Of a DNA stretch of 64,000 bases, positions 1-10,798 are shown in pieces. The notes beneath the pieces are model-generated. The model did no database searches. It saw only the letters and a program-made list of their open reading frames with translations, and was not told where the DNA came from. A program made the position numbers and the translations under genes. Each line of letters begins with the position of its first letter. Positions within the stretch are counted from its first letter, which is position 1. The stretch is from Tetragonia tetragonoides (taxonomy: Eukaryota > Streptophyta > Magnoliopsida > Caryophyllales > Aizoaceae), in NCBI GenBank assembly GCA_038025085.1, contig CM076139.1:47658807-47722806 (forward strand), in the 5' to 3' direction.

Positions 1-1058
1 AAAAAAGTATAATTAATTGATGACTTGGGTATAGGCAACCAGAGAATGACACTTGTTACCTTACCAGCGCTTATACCCAAAAATCTCTTTATATATATAT
101 ATATTAGATTAGATGTGGAATCCTCCTTCAATAATAATGGATTGTTACTACAGGCCAAAATGAACCTCTTATGTTGTGGGCCAACCTAAAATTAAAATTG
201 AATTTAATTTGGAGCTGAAGCACAGCAAAATTGTCTTAATCGTTTCGGTTTTTTGGGCGGTTTTGTCGGGTTTGACCAATTCTTACCGGTTTTGATCGGT
301 TTAGATTCACACGGCTTTTTGAGCCAACTCGAGTCGGACAAGTGTCCTGTTCAACCGGTCGTTCAGTTCGATTTTAAAAAGATTGGTGAAAACGGAAAAG
401 TCAATCCATCTGTTTCATTAACTTCTTTTCCATTCCGTTCCACATTGTATTTCCCGTTCTGTTCTGCGCTGCATCCATTCTACATTTCATTTTGTCTCAT
501 GTTTTGTATTATCTTACAGTCCATTTCGTTAGTTCTGCGCTGCAATTTCTATTATATTCCGTTCCCGCTGCAAGTTTTGTTCCTCACTATCCCGCACCAT
601 TCCGTTGAAAAAAACATGACCTTAATACCAAATAGTACACTACTATTAGGTGAACTAAGACAAAACAATAATGGAATCCTAAACACACCTATGTTTGAAG
701 CACAGTAAGTCATATAAGACGCGGTCTTTAAAACGATCGAACTATGTAATTGTTGCATTTTTGAACAAAAGCGTTACTTTTGGTCTTATCTTAAAACGAT
801 CGTACATGAAATTTTCTGATTGAGTGTTTAATTCCTATCATGATCATTGTGTCTATGCAAACTAAAAATCAAATAAACCCATAAAAAAATTACAAATTAC
901 AGTGTACTTTAGCCATCGGTCATGAACTCATGACCAAACAATAAATTTGTATTGTCTAAACCTGAATTATACTGGTTGGCAACCACTGATTTTTCTTTTT
1001 CTTCCTAAATAACCAACAGGTTATCCCCTATCATTTACATCTAATTGTCTTGATTAAC
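1..1058. other. Intergenic, no gene seen
   Basis: No coding exon is supported here. Open frames of up to about 150 codons show no family resemblance and no splice context. Positions 430-650 carry a degenerate relative of the CCGTTCC-rich repeat found again at 6806-6959 (shared words such as TTCATTTTGTCTCAT and CGCACCATTC), so this is probably old MITE-type sequence. A short TA run lies at about 92-105. Confidence 0.55.
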
Positions 1059-3530
1059 TGTAACAATTTCGTCTAAAATAAATAGATAAAAATAATTAAA
1101 ACTCGAGCCAAAATTTCGGCAGAGCTTCCTTTATAAATAGGCATCCCAAGTTATCGACCTTACAAAACCTGCTTAAACAGAATATTAAAACAAAATTCAA
1201 TCAACCCAGCGGAAGATTCTAATCAAATTCAGGGCGCTACCGCTACACTCACTCATACGAATGAGTGCAAGGTTCTTCAACTGAAAACTAATAATAATAA
1301 TCTGAAAATAATTCTAGGTGGTCTATTTATTACAACTTAATTATCTCAATAAAAAGATCAAACTACTAGTTCTTCGTGTACGTCTATCTGAAAGCGTTCC
1401 TCACTGACATCTGTATATAACAAACTTCAATCTGCAAAAATGTGAGAATTTGCAACGTCAGCAACAGCAATGCTGGTAACTCACATCTAGCACGTAAAGC
1501 TCATTCTAAATTCAAATCAAGTCTAAACGTATAAACATATTTCAGTTTGATCAATCAAGTAGCTAGATCATACAAACACTTTAACGTACTTTATCTGCAT
1601 CTATATTTACCAAAGCTTTTGCACTAAGGATAACACCGTCAGTCATAGCCAAAACATAAGTACTTAGCAATATTCACTTCACATAACCTTCAGGTTATCT
1701 TGATAGCTTAAGATAGCTTTTATTATTAATCTTGCATTACTGAACTAGGCATATGGGAGAGGCTCCTAGGGCCGCCGCATCTCGGGGGCGTTTAAACCCT
1801 TGACCACAACTGGGGGTCAAGCCACAACTGGGACCGCAGCTAAGCTCTGGGGACGTCTCCCATATAACACATCTGGAGAACCCATAGGTTCCTACTACCC
1901 AGAGCCATCTTCCACTTTACGTTATTAGTAGCTTAAGTAACTTATCATTCTTTCTGTATCTTTTGACATTAGCACAACACATCACATAATTACTCACATA
2001 TTCCCAGCTAGTTTGTAGTTACCATCATATCAACATTCTTTTTTCTTTTTATATCTTATTTGAGATCTTAATAGCTCTTCATTTCTTTCCTTTCTATGAC
2101 GTGTTCACATTACGTCATATGGCTCATATCATTTATCTCAAGCTCGTAGCACAAGAGCACTTTAAGTATCATTCTCATTATCTGTACTTACTAACATATC
2201 ACAAAGCTCATAAGATAGGGTAGTCATCAATTTATACATCACACAATAACTTTATATTCTTTGTCTTTAAACTTAGCTAGTTGCAACTAAAATCACATAG
2301 ATAACAATATTCCAGCACTTCAATTCAGCTCATATAATAAAAGAGGTAATACAATCTCATCCAATAGAAGTTAGCATAAAAGCACTACTATACACATCCT
2401 CACAACTACAGCCATCTCTGCTCATGTATACACATGAAAACTAACTGATCAAAGCATCTAAAAATCACTCCTTTAACGCACTGGAACACATCAAGTACTA
2501 GCTTATATGCGTCTAGGTTTTGGTCTGGCATCTAAATACTACTTGTACTATATAAGTCCCTTTTCAATCATTAAAACAAAGCTCTCAAAATCTTCTTTAC
2601 TCACATACTTAATTTCTAGTCAGCATATAGTTTCTTTAATAGCTAATCAAAATTCCAATTTTTTCCCTGCTAAACATTACACACATAAAATAATTCAACT
2701 TGGCTTCACATATAACATAGAGGGAATAACATAATTGGGCTTACTAAGCTATATGTTCCCAAATCATCATAAAAGATCAAATTACATACCTGTATAATTA
2801 GGCCATACATGTACCCATTTAACATGAGCCTAAACAAAGTGGAAATTGTAATTTAAATAAAACATTACTACTGTTCATATCATAAGTTCCCCAATTCATA
2901 TCCAAAACCAATTCAATCACATATACACATAACTAGGCTCAAAGTGAATGTAAAATAAACTTGACGTAATAGCCGTAGTTACCTCAACAGCCGTTTGCCT
3001 CCTAATTAGCTACGCCCACGAGCTGGCTAGTATGTATCTATCACAATCAGTAACTGAACATCACAATTGCTACTTAAAAGGTCCAATTACTAGCTCTAGG
3101 AATTTACTAATGAAACCCTAAATTGACAATTAAACTGAATTGGGAAGAGGTTTCTTAAATTAAGCGTCTAATAGCTATTCAATGGCTGACCTCGACCGGA
3201 ACTAGACCCCGAGGAGTAACCATCGGATGAGCGGGTAGCCTCTGGTGGGTGGCGAACTGTGAGGCTGTCACTGCTGCTGCTGTTTCTGTTGTTGCTATTG
3301 GCGGCCGAACAGGTCAGGTATGGCGTGGGGGAGAGGGACGTGGTGGTGGTGGCTAGCGGTGATGGTGTTGTGTGATGTTGTGCTGGTGATGACGATTGAC
3401 GATGGTGATGCGTGATGGTTGTGGTGGTGTTGTGGGTGAAGGTGGAGATGGAGATGGCGTGAGTGATGGTCGATGATGTCAGACCCTTTCCCTCTCTCCT
3501 CTCTCCTCTCTCCTCTCTCCTCTTAACTCT
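1059..3530 (+). mobile_element. Large terminal-repeat-like sequence, copy A (plus orientation)
   Basis: This stretch is an inverted relative of 7430-9669. Shared landmarks in the same order are a TGTAAC start, a CTCGAGCCAAAATT block near 1104, the palindrome at 1250-1267, a GTTTAAACCCTTGACC block near 1790, the CCACTTTACGTTA block near 1912, and a GGCTCAAA-rich block near 2936. The TGTAAC(ACCCCG) start, clearer in the other copy, is typical of plant Gypsy LTRs, so a solo LTR is the likeliest reading. The 3' boundary is uncertain. It is placed after a TGGTGG/GATGATGG-rich and CTCTC-rich tract (about 3240-3523). I found no convincing target duplication. Confidence 0.5.
1250..1267. repeat. Near-perfect 18-bp palindrome in terminal repeat A
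   Basis: The sequence CACTCATACGAATGAGTG forms an almost perfect hairpin. The equivalent palindrome is kept in the inverted copy at 9460-9477, although the surrounding sequence has diverged. This suggests the hairpin belonged to the ancestral element. Confidence 0.6.
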
Positions 3531-4224
3531 GGCCTTTTGACTTTTAAATTTATAGTATAATTTTAGAACAAGAGATGAACGGACGGCGGGTTTTCAACAA
3601 TGAGTGGCTTGATCTGAGGACGATGACGGAGTTCCATTCTCTCACAGTTTTACCCCCGTTTGCCCCCTAATTTGAGTAATTGTTTGTGTGGTGTGATGTC
3701 TGGGTTGGCTCACTTAGCCATTATTGTAAGTAAATTGCCCAGAACAGCCAAGGCAACCAACCAACAGCTAGTATGACGGGTTATTTACGGATTCATAAGG
3801 ACACCCAAAGAGAACGTAATTTCCTTTTTAAAAATATAGACTAACATAATAGTATTTATATTATTTTAGACAATATTTTCTTGATATAGTATTATTTATA
3901 CCGTTATATATCAAAGTGGAGGCTCCAATTAAATATTAAGGTACAAATATTATTCATAAAGATAAATTTTATGTATATATATGTGGATGTTGTATGTTGC
4001 TTGATGGACACGTGGGCGTCCACATAAGCGTTGCATACTCACATAACTTGACACATAATCATAATTTAAATGCATGAATGTACATCAATGCATGAATCCA
4101 CATTAATACTTATTGCTCTCCAAAGGTAAATGTGCATGTATCTTGCAAATACATTTTCTTAAATTTTTATAATGGTACATGCATATAATAATAATTATAC
4201 TAATAAATAATATAAATAATATAA
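3531..4224. other. Intergenic, no gene seen
   Basis: AT-rich sequence with no coding or structural signal I can name. Confidence 0.5.
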
Positions 4225-4227
4225 ATG

Positions 4228-4230
4228 ATG

Positions 4231-4281
<51 letters not shown>

Positions 4282-4302
4282 TATTATTATTATTATTATT
4301 TT
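4228..4302. repeat. (AAT)n followed by (ATT)n microsatellite
   Basis: A run of AAT units passes directly into a longer run of ATT units, so the tract is its own inverted repeat and could form a cruciform. The 74-codon frame across it is low-complexity and is not a gene. Confidence 0.9.
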
Positions 4303-5324
4303 TATTTTTCTAATAATTTTTTTTTGTGCAAATGCATGCATGCTTTAACAATAGAGCTCAATATATTCAAGTCAATGTGTGTAGAAATGATAAGTGTATT
4401 AGTTTTCATTGACGGATATACATGGTTGTTAACTATGTTAACTAACTGAACGTAATTCCAATGCATCCACTTGATAATTGGTTAGGGTATGCTTTTTTGG
4501 AATTGGATATTGAAAAGTGGTAGTAGCGGTGGCGGTGGTGGTGGTGGTGGTCTTTTGGGCACTTTATACTGGGGCAAATGTCACAAAAATAATAAACAAG
4601 TTTGGCTATACAAACTAGGTTAATATCATGATTAATGAATGAGATATTGTATGTTTTGGGTATTGTGCAATAGACTTAATGCAAAATTGTAGGTTTGTAT
4701 CATATTAAGGGAGTATCCAGATGATATGACATATGCGAAAAATTTCTTGAAAATTTGTACCGATAAAACTATTTTATTTAATATTAACACACAAATCGTG
4801 CATCGTAGGTGAATGTAACTAGTGAATTACTATAATGCAAATTATATCTATCCTTTATAGTAATGGTAAATATAAATTGTTTCCCTAATCTTCAATCATC
4901 AAACCTACCACGTGTAATTATCAAATTAGAATTATTATACTAGATAAAGGTTTATCAAAACAAAATTCTATTGAGTAATAAATCATACGCAAATAACACT
5001 ATCCGTCATTTGTTAATATAACAGTATAAATAAACAAAAAACAGCATAAATTATTGTACTAACAGCATAATAAAGATATAGGGACATGTTTTTTGTAATG
5101 ATGTTTGAACCGTGCGATTTGTGGGATTGACTACTTGGGCTTGAACTAAGATTTAAAGCCTTACAATTTGATCACACGGTGATCTCCTCATGCAAAGATT
5201 AAATATCAACCTCTTGATGGTATTTGTTTCAGCTCATCGGACCTATCTAAAATTTAAGCCGTTTAAACATTTTATAGACCAAGGGGCAAACTTTTTATAA
5301 ATCCTTTAATATCTCAAGAACTTA
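4303..5324. other. Intergenic, no gene seen
   Basis: AT-rich noncoding sequence. A GGTGG-rich patch lies near 4525-4550. Nothing else is recognisable. Confidence 0.5.
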
Positions 5325-5345
5325 TTTTACTTCAAACAACAAAAA

Positions 5346-5514
5346 CGAATACCCAAGAGGTATTGGCTCACTGGTAAACAAGTTGCAACTTGTACACCCG
5401 GTTATGGGTTCAAACCTCCTGTGGAGCACCTACACAAATTAATTCGTGGAATACCCGAGATCGTACGCTAGGAGGTGCCCTTTAGCCATGCCCAATTTGC
5501 CAAACAATGAATTG
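5346..5514 (+). mobile_element. tRNA-derived SINE with target duplication
   Basis: The insert carries an A-box-like TGGCTCACTGG near 5368 and a B-box-like GGTTCAAACCT near 5407, spaced as in a tRNA-type internal RNA polymerase III promoter. It is flanked by a direct repeat of about 20 bp starting TTTTACTTCAAACAA at 5325 and 5515, the right copy having one extra A. Boxes plus target duplication support a SINE. The family is not identified. Confidence 0.75.
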
Positions 5515-5704
5515 TTTTACTTCAAACAAACAAAACCGTCATATGTATTTTTTATATATATTATTTTGAGAAAAATGTCGTATGTAGTTATGTTCAACCT
5601 GTTTTATATCTAAAGAATTTTTTAATCAAAAATAATATTGATGCGATGAATTTCCCTCCCATAAGAATCAACACATTTAAAAAAAACATTCCAGTTTAGG
5701 CCTC

Positions 5705-6549
5705 TTTTTTTTTTTTTTTTTTGGAAAACAATATCGCCCATGGCGATACTAACCTTCCATTGAACTTGCAACATCACAGTCAATAGCATTGTTTACATGA
5801 CTCGAAAAACTTGACAACCAAACCCGATTTCCTACGTCCCAAGATAGCACATGTGCTAGCTCATGGGCTACACGATTACCCTCCCTACGAACAAAAGATC
5901 AAGCAACACGAGAAAATAAACAAACTAAATCGAGAATATCATCTAAAACCAAATGTAAAGTAGACACACCCCTACTACTAGCCTTCAACGCATTAATAAC
6001 CGATACATTATCAGACTCGATTATGACATGCTCAAAGTGATGAGCATTAGCTAGCCGTAAGCCAAAGAACACAGCCTTCGCTTCAGCTATACCAACATCC
6101 CAATCTTCAACAAAATTCATTGTTGCTCCAACGAGTGTTTGCCCATGTGAATCCCTGCACACAATACCCACATTGGTTCCACGATCCCCTGTCTTCCCAG
6201 CATCGACATTAACCTTAATAAAGTTATCCTCAGGTGGTTTCCAACGTCCTGGGATGTGTCCTCTCTTCGATGGCCGCTCACCCAGCCAGAGCTTAAAGCT
6301 TTAAGTTGTTTGCATGCTACATGAAATACCTCGGCTGGTTCCTTGTTGACGCTCTCAAAGATTCTTTTATTGCGCTCTCCCCAAATTGCCCAAGCAGTGG
6401 TAGCAAAGAGATCAAACAGTTCGCCATCGAGTCGGGCTTTGACGTCTTCGACCCAGTCCCTCACAGAACCACCCGAGACACCTCCAAGCACGTCCAGCCG
6501 CTCACCTCCCATACCGACTCAGCAAGCGGGCAGAAACGCAAGGCATGGA
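5705..6549 (-). mobile_element. 5'-truncated LINE (zf-RVT linker and RNase H) with target duplication
   Basis: Read on the minus strand, the piece has a reverse-transcriptase zinc-binding linker (HALRFCPLAESVW, then TAWAIWGERN) followed by an RNase H-like domain (FIKVNVDAG, then GIVCRDSHGQ, then the ESDN acidic site near 6020). This is the C-terminal order of plant LINE ORF2. Frameshifts near 6250 and 6500 and a stop after the RNase H region make it dead. The minus-strand 3' end is a poly(A) tract (T run at 5705-5722). The flank TAGGCCTC plus T run occurs at 5697 and again at 6550, a target-primed insertion duplication. Confidence 0.85.
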
Positions 6550-6805
6550 TAGGCCTCTTTTTTTTTTTAAAAAGTATTACTGTCTACTACTACTTAAGAA
6601 CAGATTTAAACAATTAGGTGTCTCAACAAAGGTAAAATATTGCTTGGTAAAAAAATAAATTAAAAGTGTAATATGGGCAAATGGCAACTAGCCCAGCCGT
6701 TGAAATTCTGACAAGGGAAGAGAGGAGAGAGGAGAGAGGAGAGAGATGAGGGTCGGGAAATGGGCCTGACACAATGCAGGTATTGTCTTGCCCCTCTCTA
6801 TTCTG

Positions 6806-6959
6806 AGGCCCTGTTCTTTTCGTTGATTCCATGCTGCATTCCCTTCCGTTCCGTTCCGCATTCTGTACTTCATTTTGTCTCATATTTTTTTGAATTATCC
6901 GCGCCGTTCCGTTCCGTTCCTCACCGTTCCGCACCATTCTGTTGAAGAGAATAGGGCCT
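6806..6959. mobile_element. Short MITE-like element
   Basis: The element starts AGGCCCTGTTCTTTTC and ends as GAATAGGGCCT, giving terminal inverted repeats of about 15 bp with few mismatches. The interior repeats CCGTTCC. A related sequence sits at 430-650. The GGCCCTGTT terminus resembles plant hAT-type MITEs. No target duplication was found. Confidence 0.5.
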
Positions 6960-7429
6960 AAGCATATAATTTCTTGGTATGCATACTTGTGTGGCTACTG
7001 AAATACTATGGGGCCCGCACTGTGTGGGGTTTCTATTCACCCACACAGTGTGGGATCTAGAATTATCCGGATTGGCAATGGGGTAAATAAATCAGTATTT
7101 GGCAAGCCTTTAAAATACACTTCAATGAGGTGTAATAATCCGTATTTTTATAGCATTTCAAAAAAAAAAAGAAAAAGGGGAGGTTAATAATAATTCTTTT
7201 ATTACATATTAATATAGTTAGCAACTCTATCTGTATATGTATTTAGTGTGCAATTTTCTAGCTAGCTGGCTAGTAGAAATTATAAGTTACACATGCCATC
7301 CAAATTAACCAATGATACACATGCTTGTTTATGCTTAATGTTGAAGTAAGGTTTGCCCCAGTTGAAGCATACAAGAGAAGGAAGTTGCTAGCCTTTAAAC
7401 CGACTTTCCCCTCCTTGGACTTGTATTAG
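6960..7429. other. Intergenic, no gene seen
   Basis: No gene. Positions 7015-7052 hold an inverted repeat with a CACTGTGTGGG / CCCACACAGTG pair around a short loop, plausibly another tiny fold-back fragment. Confidence 0.45.
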
Positions 7430-9669
7430 TGAAGGACCAATTAGAGCAAAAGCTTCATATGTTAAGAAAACCTCACACAAGCAAAAACTCACGCATCACC
7501 TCAGCTCACCATCACCGCACCTCCACTCACCACCATCACACATCACCGCCATCTTCACTACTGAGCTCTCCTCACGGAACCTTGCTGCAGGCTTTGGAAC
7601 TGCGCTACTGAGGGTCAAATTTTGCTTTCATCTCTCTCGTTTTCTTTCTCTCTCTCACCTCTGTTTTGTGCGTGCCTCTGCTGCCATGGTTTCCGGCGAC
7701 CGCCAGCACCTCGAGCACCGCCTAGCCAATGTCATTTCGTCCTGAACGCTGTCCTTTTGCCAGGATATTCAGATTCTTGGGTATTTTGCCCTAAACCCTA
7801 AATTAATTTGGGTATTTAGTGATTGAATTTCTGATTCGGTTATTGATTTGTTCAATTCTGTTTTCTATGCATATATGTTGGATGTTTAAGGGTTGAATTG
7901 GAGGATTTATGGTGCGTGATTGCCTTTGGTGGTTCGATTAGAGGTAACTTATATCTGTCTCGTACAGTCCCTTTCTGATTCATTTTGAGCCTAATTATGT
8001 GTATGTATGATTGAATTAGCTTTTGGTATGAAATTGAAAACCTATGTTCAGGAGTAATCTATTTTGGTAGTAGCCAGTTTTATATAGTGATCGACCTGAA
8101 TATTGCTAATGTTAAGTATGTATAAAATGGGTGATATTAACCTCTGAGTATAGTAATTCTTGTGAATGTGTATTCATTTCAGAATATATGTTTGATTGGT
8201 GAAGTTTTTATGAACAAGTCTAAGAGTAAGGAAATTGAGTTACTATAAGCTAAGTTATGAAGAGATGGGTAGCAGAGAGTTACTACCTAAGTTACAGCTA
8301 AAGAAAGAGAAGAAAAGAGATTGTTAATGTGATCTTTTGAGATGAATTATATGAATGACTCTTTGTATTAGTACAAGTTAGATAAATGAAAGTAGAAAGT
8401 GTGAAATATTACCAGCTCATCTGAATGACGTTCATTTGATTGACATGTGTTTTATATCAGAAGTTGTGAGTCAAAGCTACTCAAGTTACTAATAACGTAA
8501 AGTGGAAGATGGCTTTGGGCAGTGTGGAACCTATGGGTACTCCAGATGTGTTATAGTGAGTTTACGGGAGACATCCCTGAGTTTTGAACTGTGCCCCAAG
8601 ATGTGGCAATGATCAGCAGTTCCAGCCCTATATGGGAAGAGCCTCCAAGATGTGGCTAGTTACAGATTACAGATAACACATTTGGCCCCCAAGATGTGGC
8701 TTGATCCCCAAGATGCGGTCAAGGGTTTAAACACCCCCAAGATGCGGCGGCCCGAGGAACCTAGCTCCCAAATGCCCAGTTCAGTAATGCAAGAGAAATA
8801 ATAAAACATATAAAGCTATAGTTCATTACTTTTATATAGTTACAGTCCCTTATTGGGAAGAGCCACAAGGCTAGTTACAGGCCCCTACACGGGAAGAGCC
8901 GCAAGGCTAGTTAAAAGCTACCAAGATCGGAGAAATGACTCTTTTAAAGTATTAAGAGGAGAGAATCATGAGAAGCATTAATAAAGGTCTATTATAACAA
9001 AGATTGATGTCTGTTTTATGTTACTGTTTCCAACTTTGTGGAATGCACTAGGAACTCAATAAGATTCATATGTTTACTCTGTATGACTTATGACTATAGA
9101 AGTGAATGAAGTAGAGTTAAGGTGAAATGGGAGCTGAATGCTTGCTCTATATGAATGATTCTTTGTTTAGACTTGAAATGAATTTAAAGTGGCCTTTACT
9201 AGATAGATGTTTGTTACTCAGTTCACACTGACCCGTTTTGGGCTGTCACCCACGATGTTGTCTTTCCCTGGTGACAGGTTACTTGTGCAGGTTGTTTGTT
9301 GTGAGGACGCTTCCATATAGTGGCTCATATAGAGTCTTGGCAGGAAGAGTTTACTTTTAGATTTTCATTATGTATCTAGCTTTCAGATCAAGTTGTAATA
9401 AATAGACCACCTAGTATATATTTAAGATCATTATTAATAGTTTCAGTTGAAGAGCCTTACACTCATTCGTATGAGTGAGTGTGGCGGTAGCGCCCTGAAT
9501 TTGACTAGAGTCTTTCGCTGGGTTGAATTTGTTTTATATTTTTGTTAAGCAGGTTTATATGTCTTTTTAGACTTGTTTATTCAGTTTACAAAAGGAATTC
9601 TGTCGGAATTTTGGCTCGAGTCTATTTATTTTTATTTATTTACTTTAATAGGAAATTCGGGGTGTTACA
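7430..9669 (-). mobile_element. Large terminal-repeat-like sequence, copy B (minus orientation)
   Basis: On the minus strand this begins TGTAACACCCCGAATTTCC at 9669 and then follows the landmark order seen in copy A at 1059-3530. TGTAACACCCCG is a common start of plant Gypsy LTRs. It contains a repeated AAGATGTGGC / AAGATGCGG word near 8600-8745. Its right end lies only about 175 bp upstream of the first MED15-type exon at 9846, so it probably replaced the promoter of that copy. The left boundary is approximate. Confidence 0.55.
9460..9477. repeat. Near-perfect 18-bp palindrome in terminal repeat B
   Basis: CACTCATTCGTATGAGTG, the inverted counterpart of the palindrome at 1250-1267. Confidence 0.6.
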
Positions 9670-9845
9670 TGAGGTCATGCCAAAATTAGGATGCCAAAAT
9701 TGAATTTGGCATGAGAAAAATACATGTGTTGGAGATGCTCTAAGATCAAAGTTAAATTTCCAAATTTTCCACTCTTAATTCTTCCCAGAATCTTGTGGGT
9801 TCTGAGCTATTTATTAAAATCAAAGTCAAAATTGAATTTCTTCAA

Positions 9846-10557
9846 ATGGATTCGACTAATTGGAGACCAACCCAAGCTGCTGATCAGCTACCTGCCATGG
9901 ACGTTGATGATTGGCGAACCCATTTCCAAGATGAGTCTCGCCAAAGGATTATCAATAAGATGTTAGTTATTTCTTCTCTCTCTCTCTCTCTCTCTCTCCT
10001 TTTTTGCCTTTTTCTTTAGTGGGTATTGTAAATTCATTTAATTTTTTTGGGCTTTGATGATTACTGAAGATATGAACGGTCACATTAGAATCCTAATTTC
10101 ACATACAAATTAGTACAGAAGTGATAAATATATGTGACTGATATGCAGAAATTTGTAACAAGTAGGCAAGTAGCTATTGATGAATTGCCTATTATGATCA
10201 AATTGGTAACTTGCACCATGAACATGGTTGACTGTCACCTGTCCTTAACTTGTAAGGGGCATGGTAGTTGGTTAAGTTGGTTCTGGGGCCTTTAAAGAAA
10301 AGATGATCATTAATTTTATTTTTTAAAATTATTATTGTGGGTTGAGTCATGTAAAAGAGACTGTGCCTCTGTTAAGTTTATTCAGCTCATTGACTGATGT
10401 AATGAATCAAAAAAAAAAAAAAAAAAAAAACCTTTGTAATTGAAGATTTGAGACTTTGAAGAGGCATGTACCCTTTTCTGGCCGAGAAGGGTTGAATCAA
10501 CTCATAGAGATTGCAAGAAGATTTGAGGGAAAGATATATAGTGCAGCAACAAACCAG
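9846..10557 (+). pseudogene. MED15-type KIX module 1 (exons 1 and 2; exon 3 deleted)
   Basis: Exon 1 is 9846-9961 (116 nt, starts MDSTNWRPTQAADQ, ends before a GTTAGT donor). Exon 2 is 10446-10557 (112 nt, [11 protein letters not shown] to SAATNQ, then GTATCT). Lengths and phases equal exons 1 and 2 of the complete MED15a gene at 20580, and sequence before the ATG (about 9780-9845) resembles its 5' UTR. Both exons are open; the start of exon 2 reads F instead of M. The exon 3 equivalent (TDYLRKIS) is missing: AACCGTAATT near 10690 joins directly to AAATAAGCAGACAACTCG, whereas module 2 has exon 3 and more between these two motifs. A transcript could still splice to exon 3 of module 2. The KIX domain of MED15 binds activators. 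Confidence 0.75.
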
Positions 10558-10798
10558 GTATCTGGTTTATTTGATTTATGTCTTGATCTTTCATTTTTGT
10601 TACATCCTTCATTGATGTTCACATTATAAGTAGTGTTTTACACTTGTTGTTGTTGTTGACTATTGGGAGGAATTCTATTGAACCGTAATTCTATTAAATA
10701 AGCAGACAACTCGAGCGAATGCCCTTGCCTGAGGTAGATTTCCTATTTTTTAGCTGAATATGATTTTTTCCAAAGCTTGATTGAAATTAATTTTGCAG

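Noticed and set aside
253..708. 151-codon plus-strand frame
   Set aside because: It runs through a CCGTTCC-type dispersed repeat, with no domain and no splice context.
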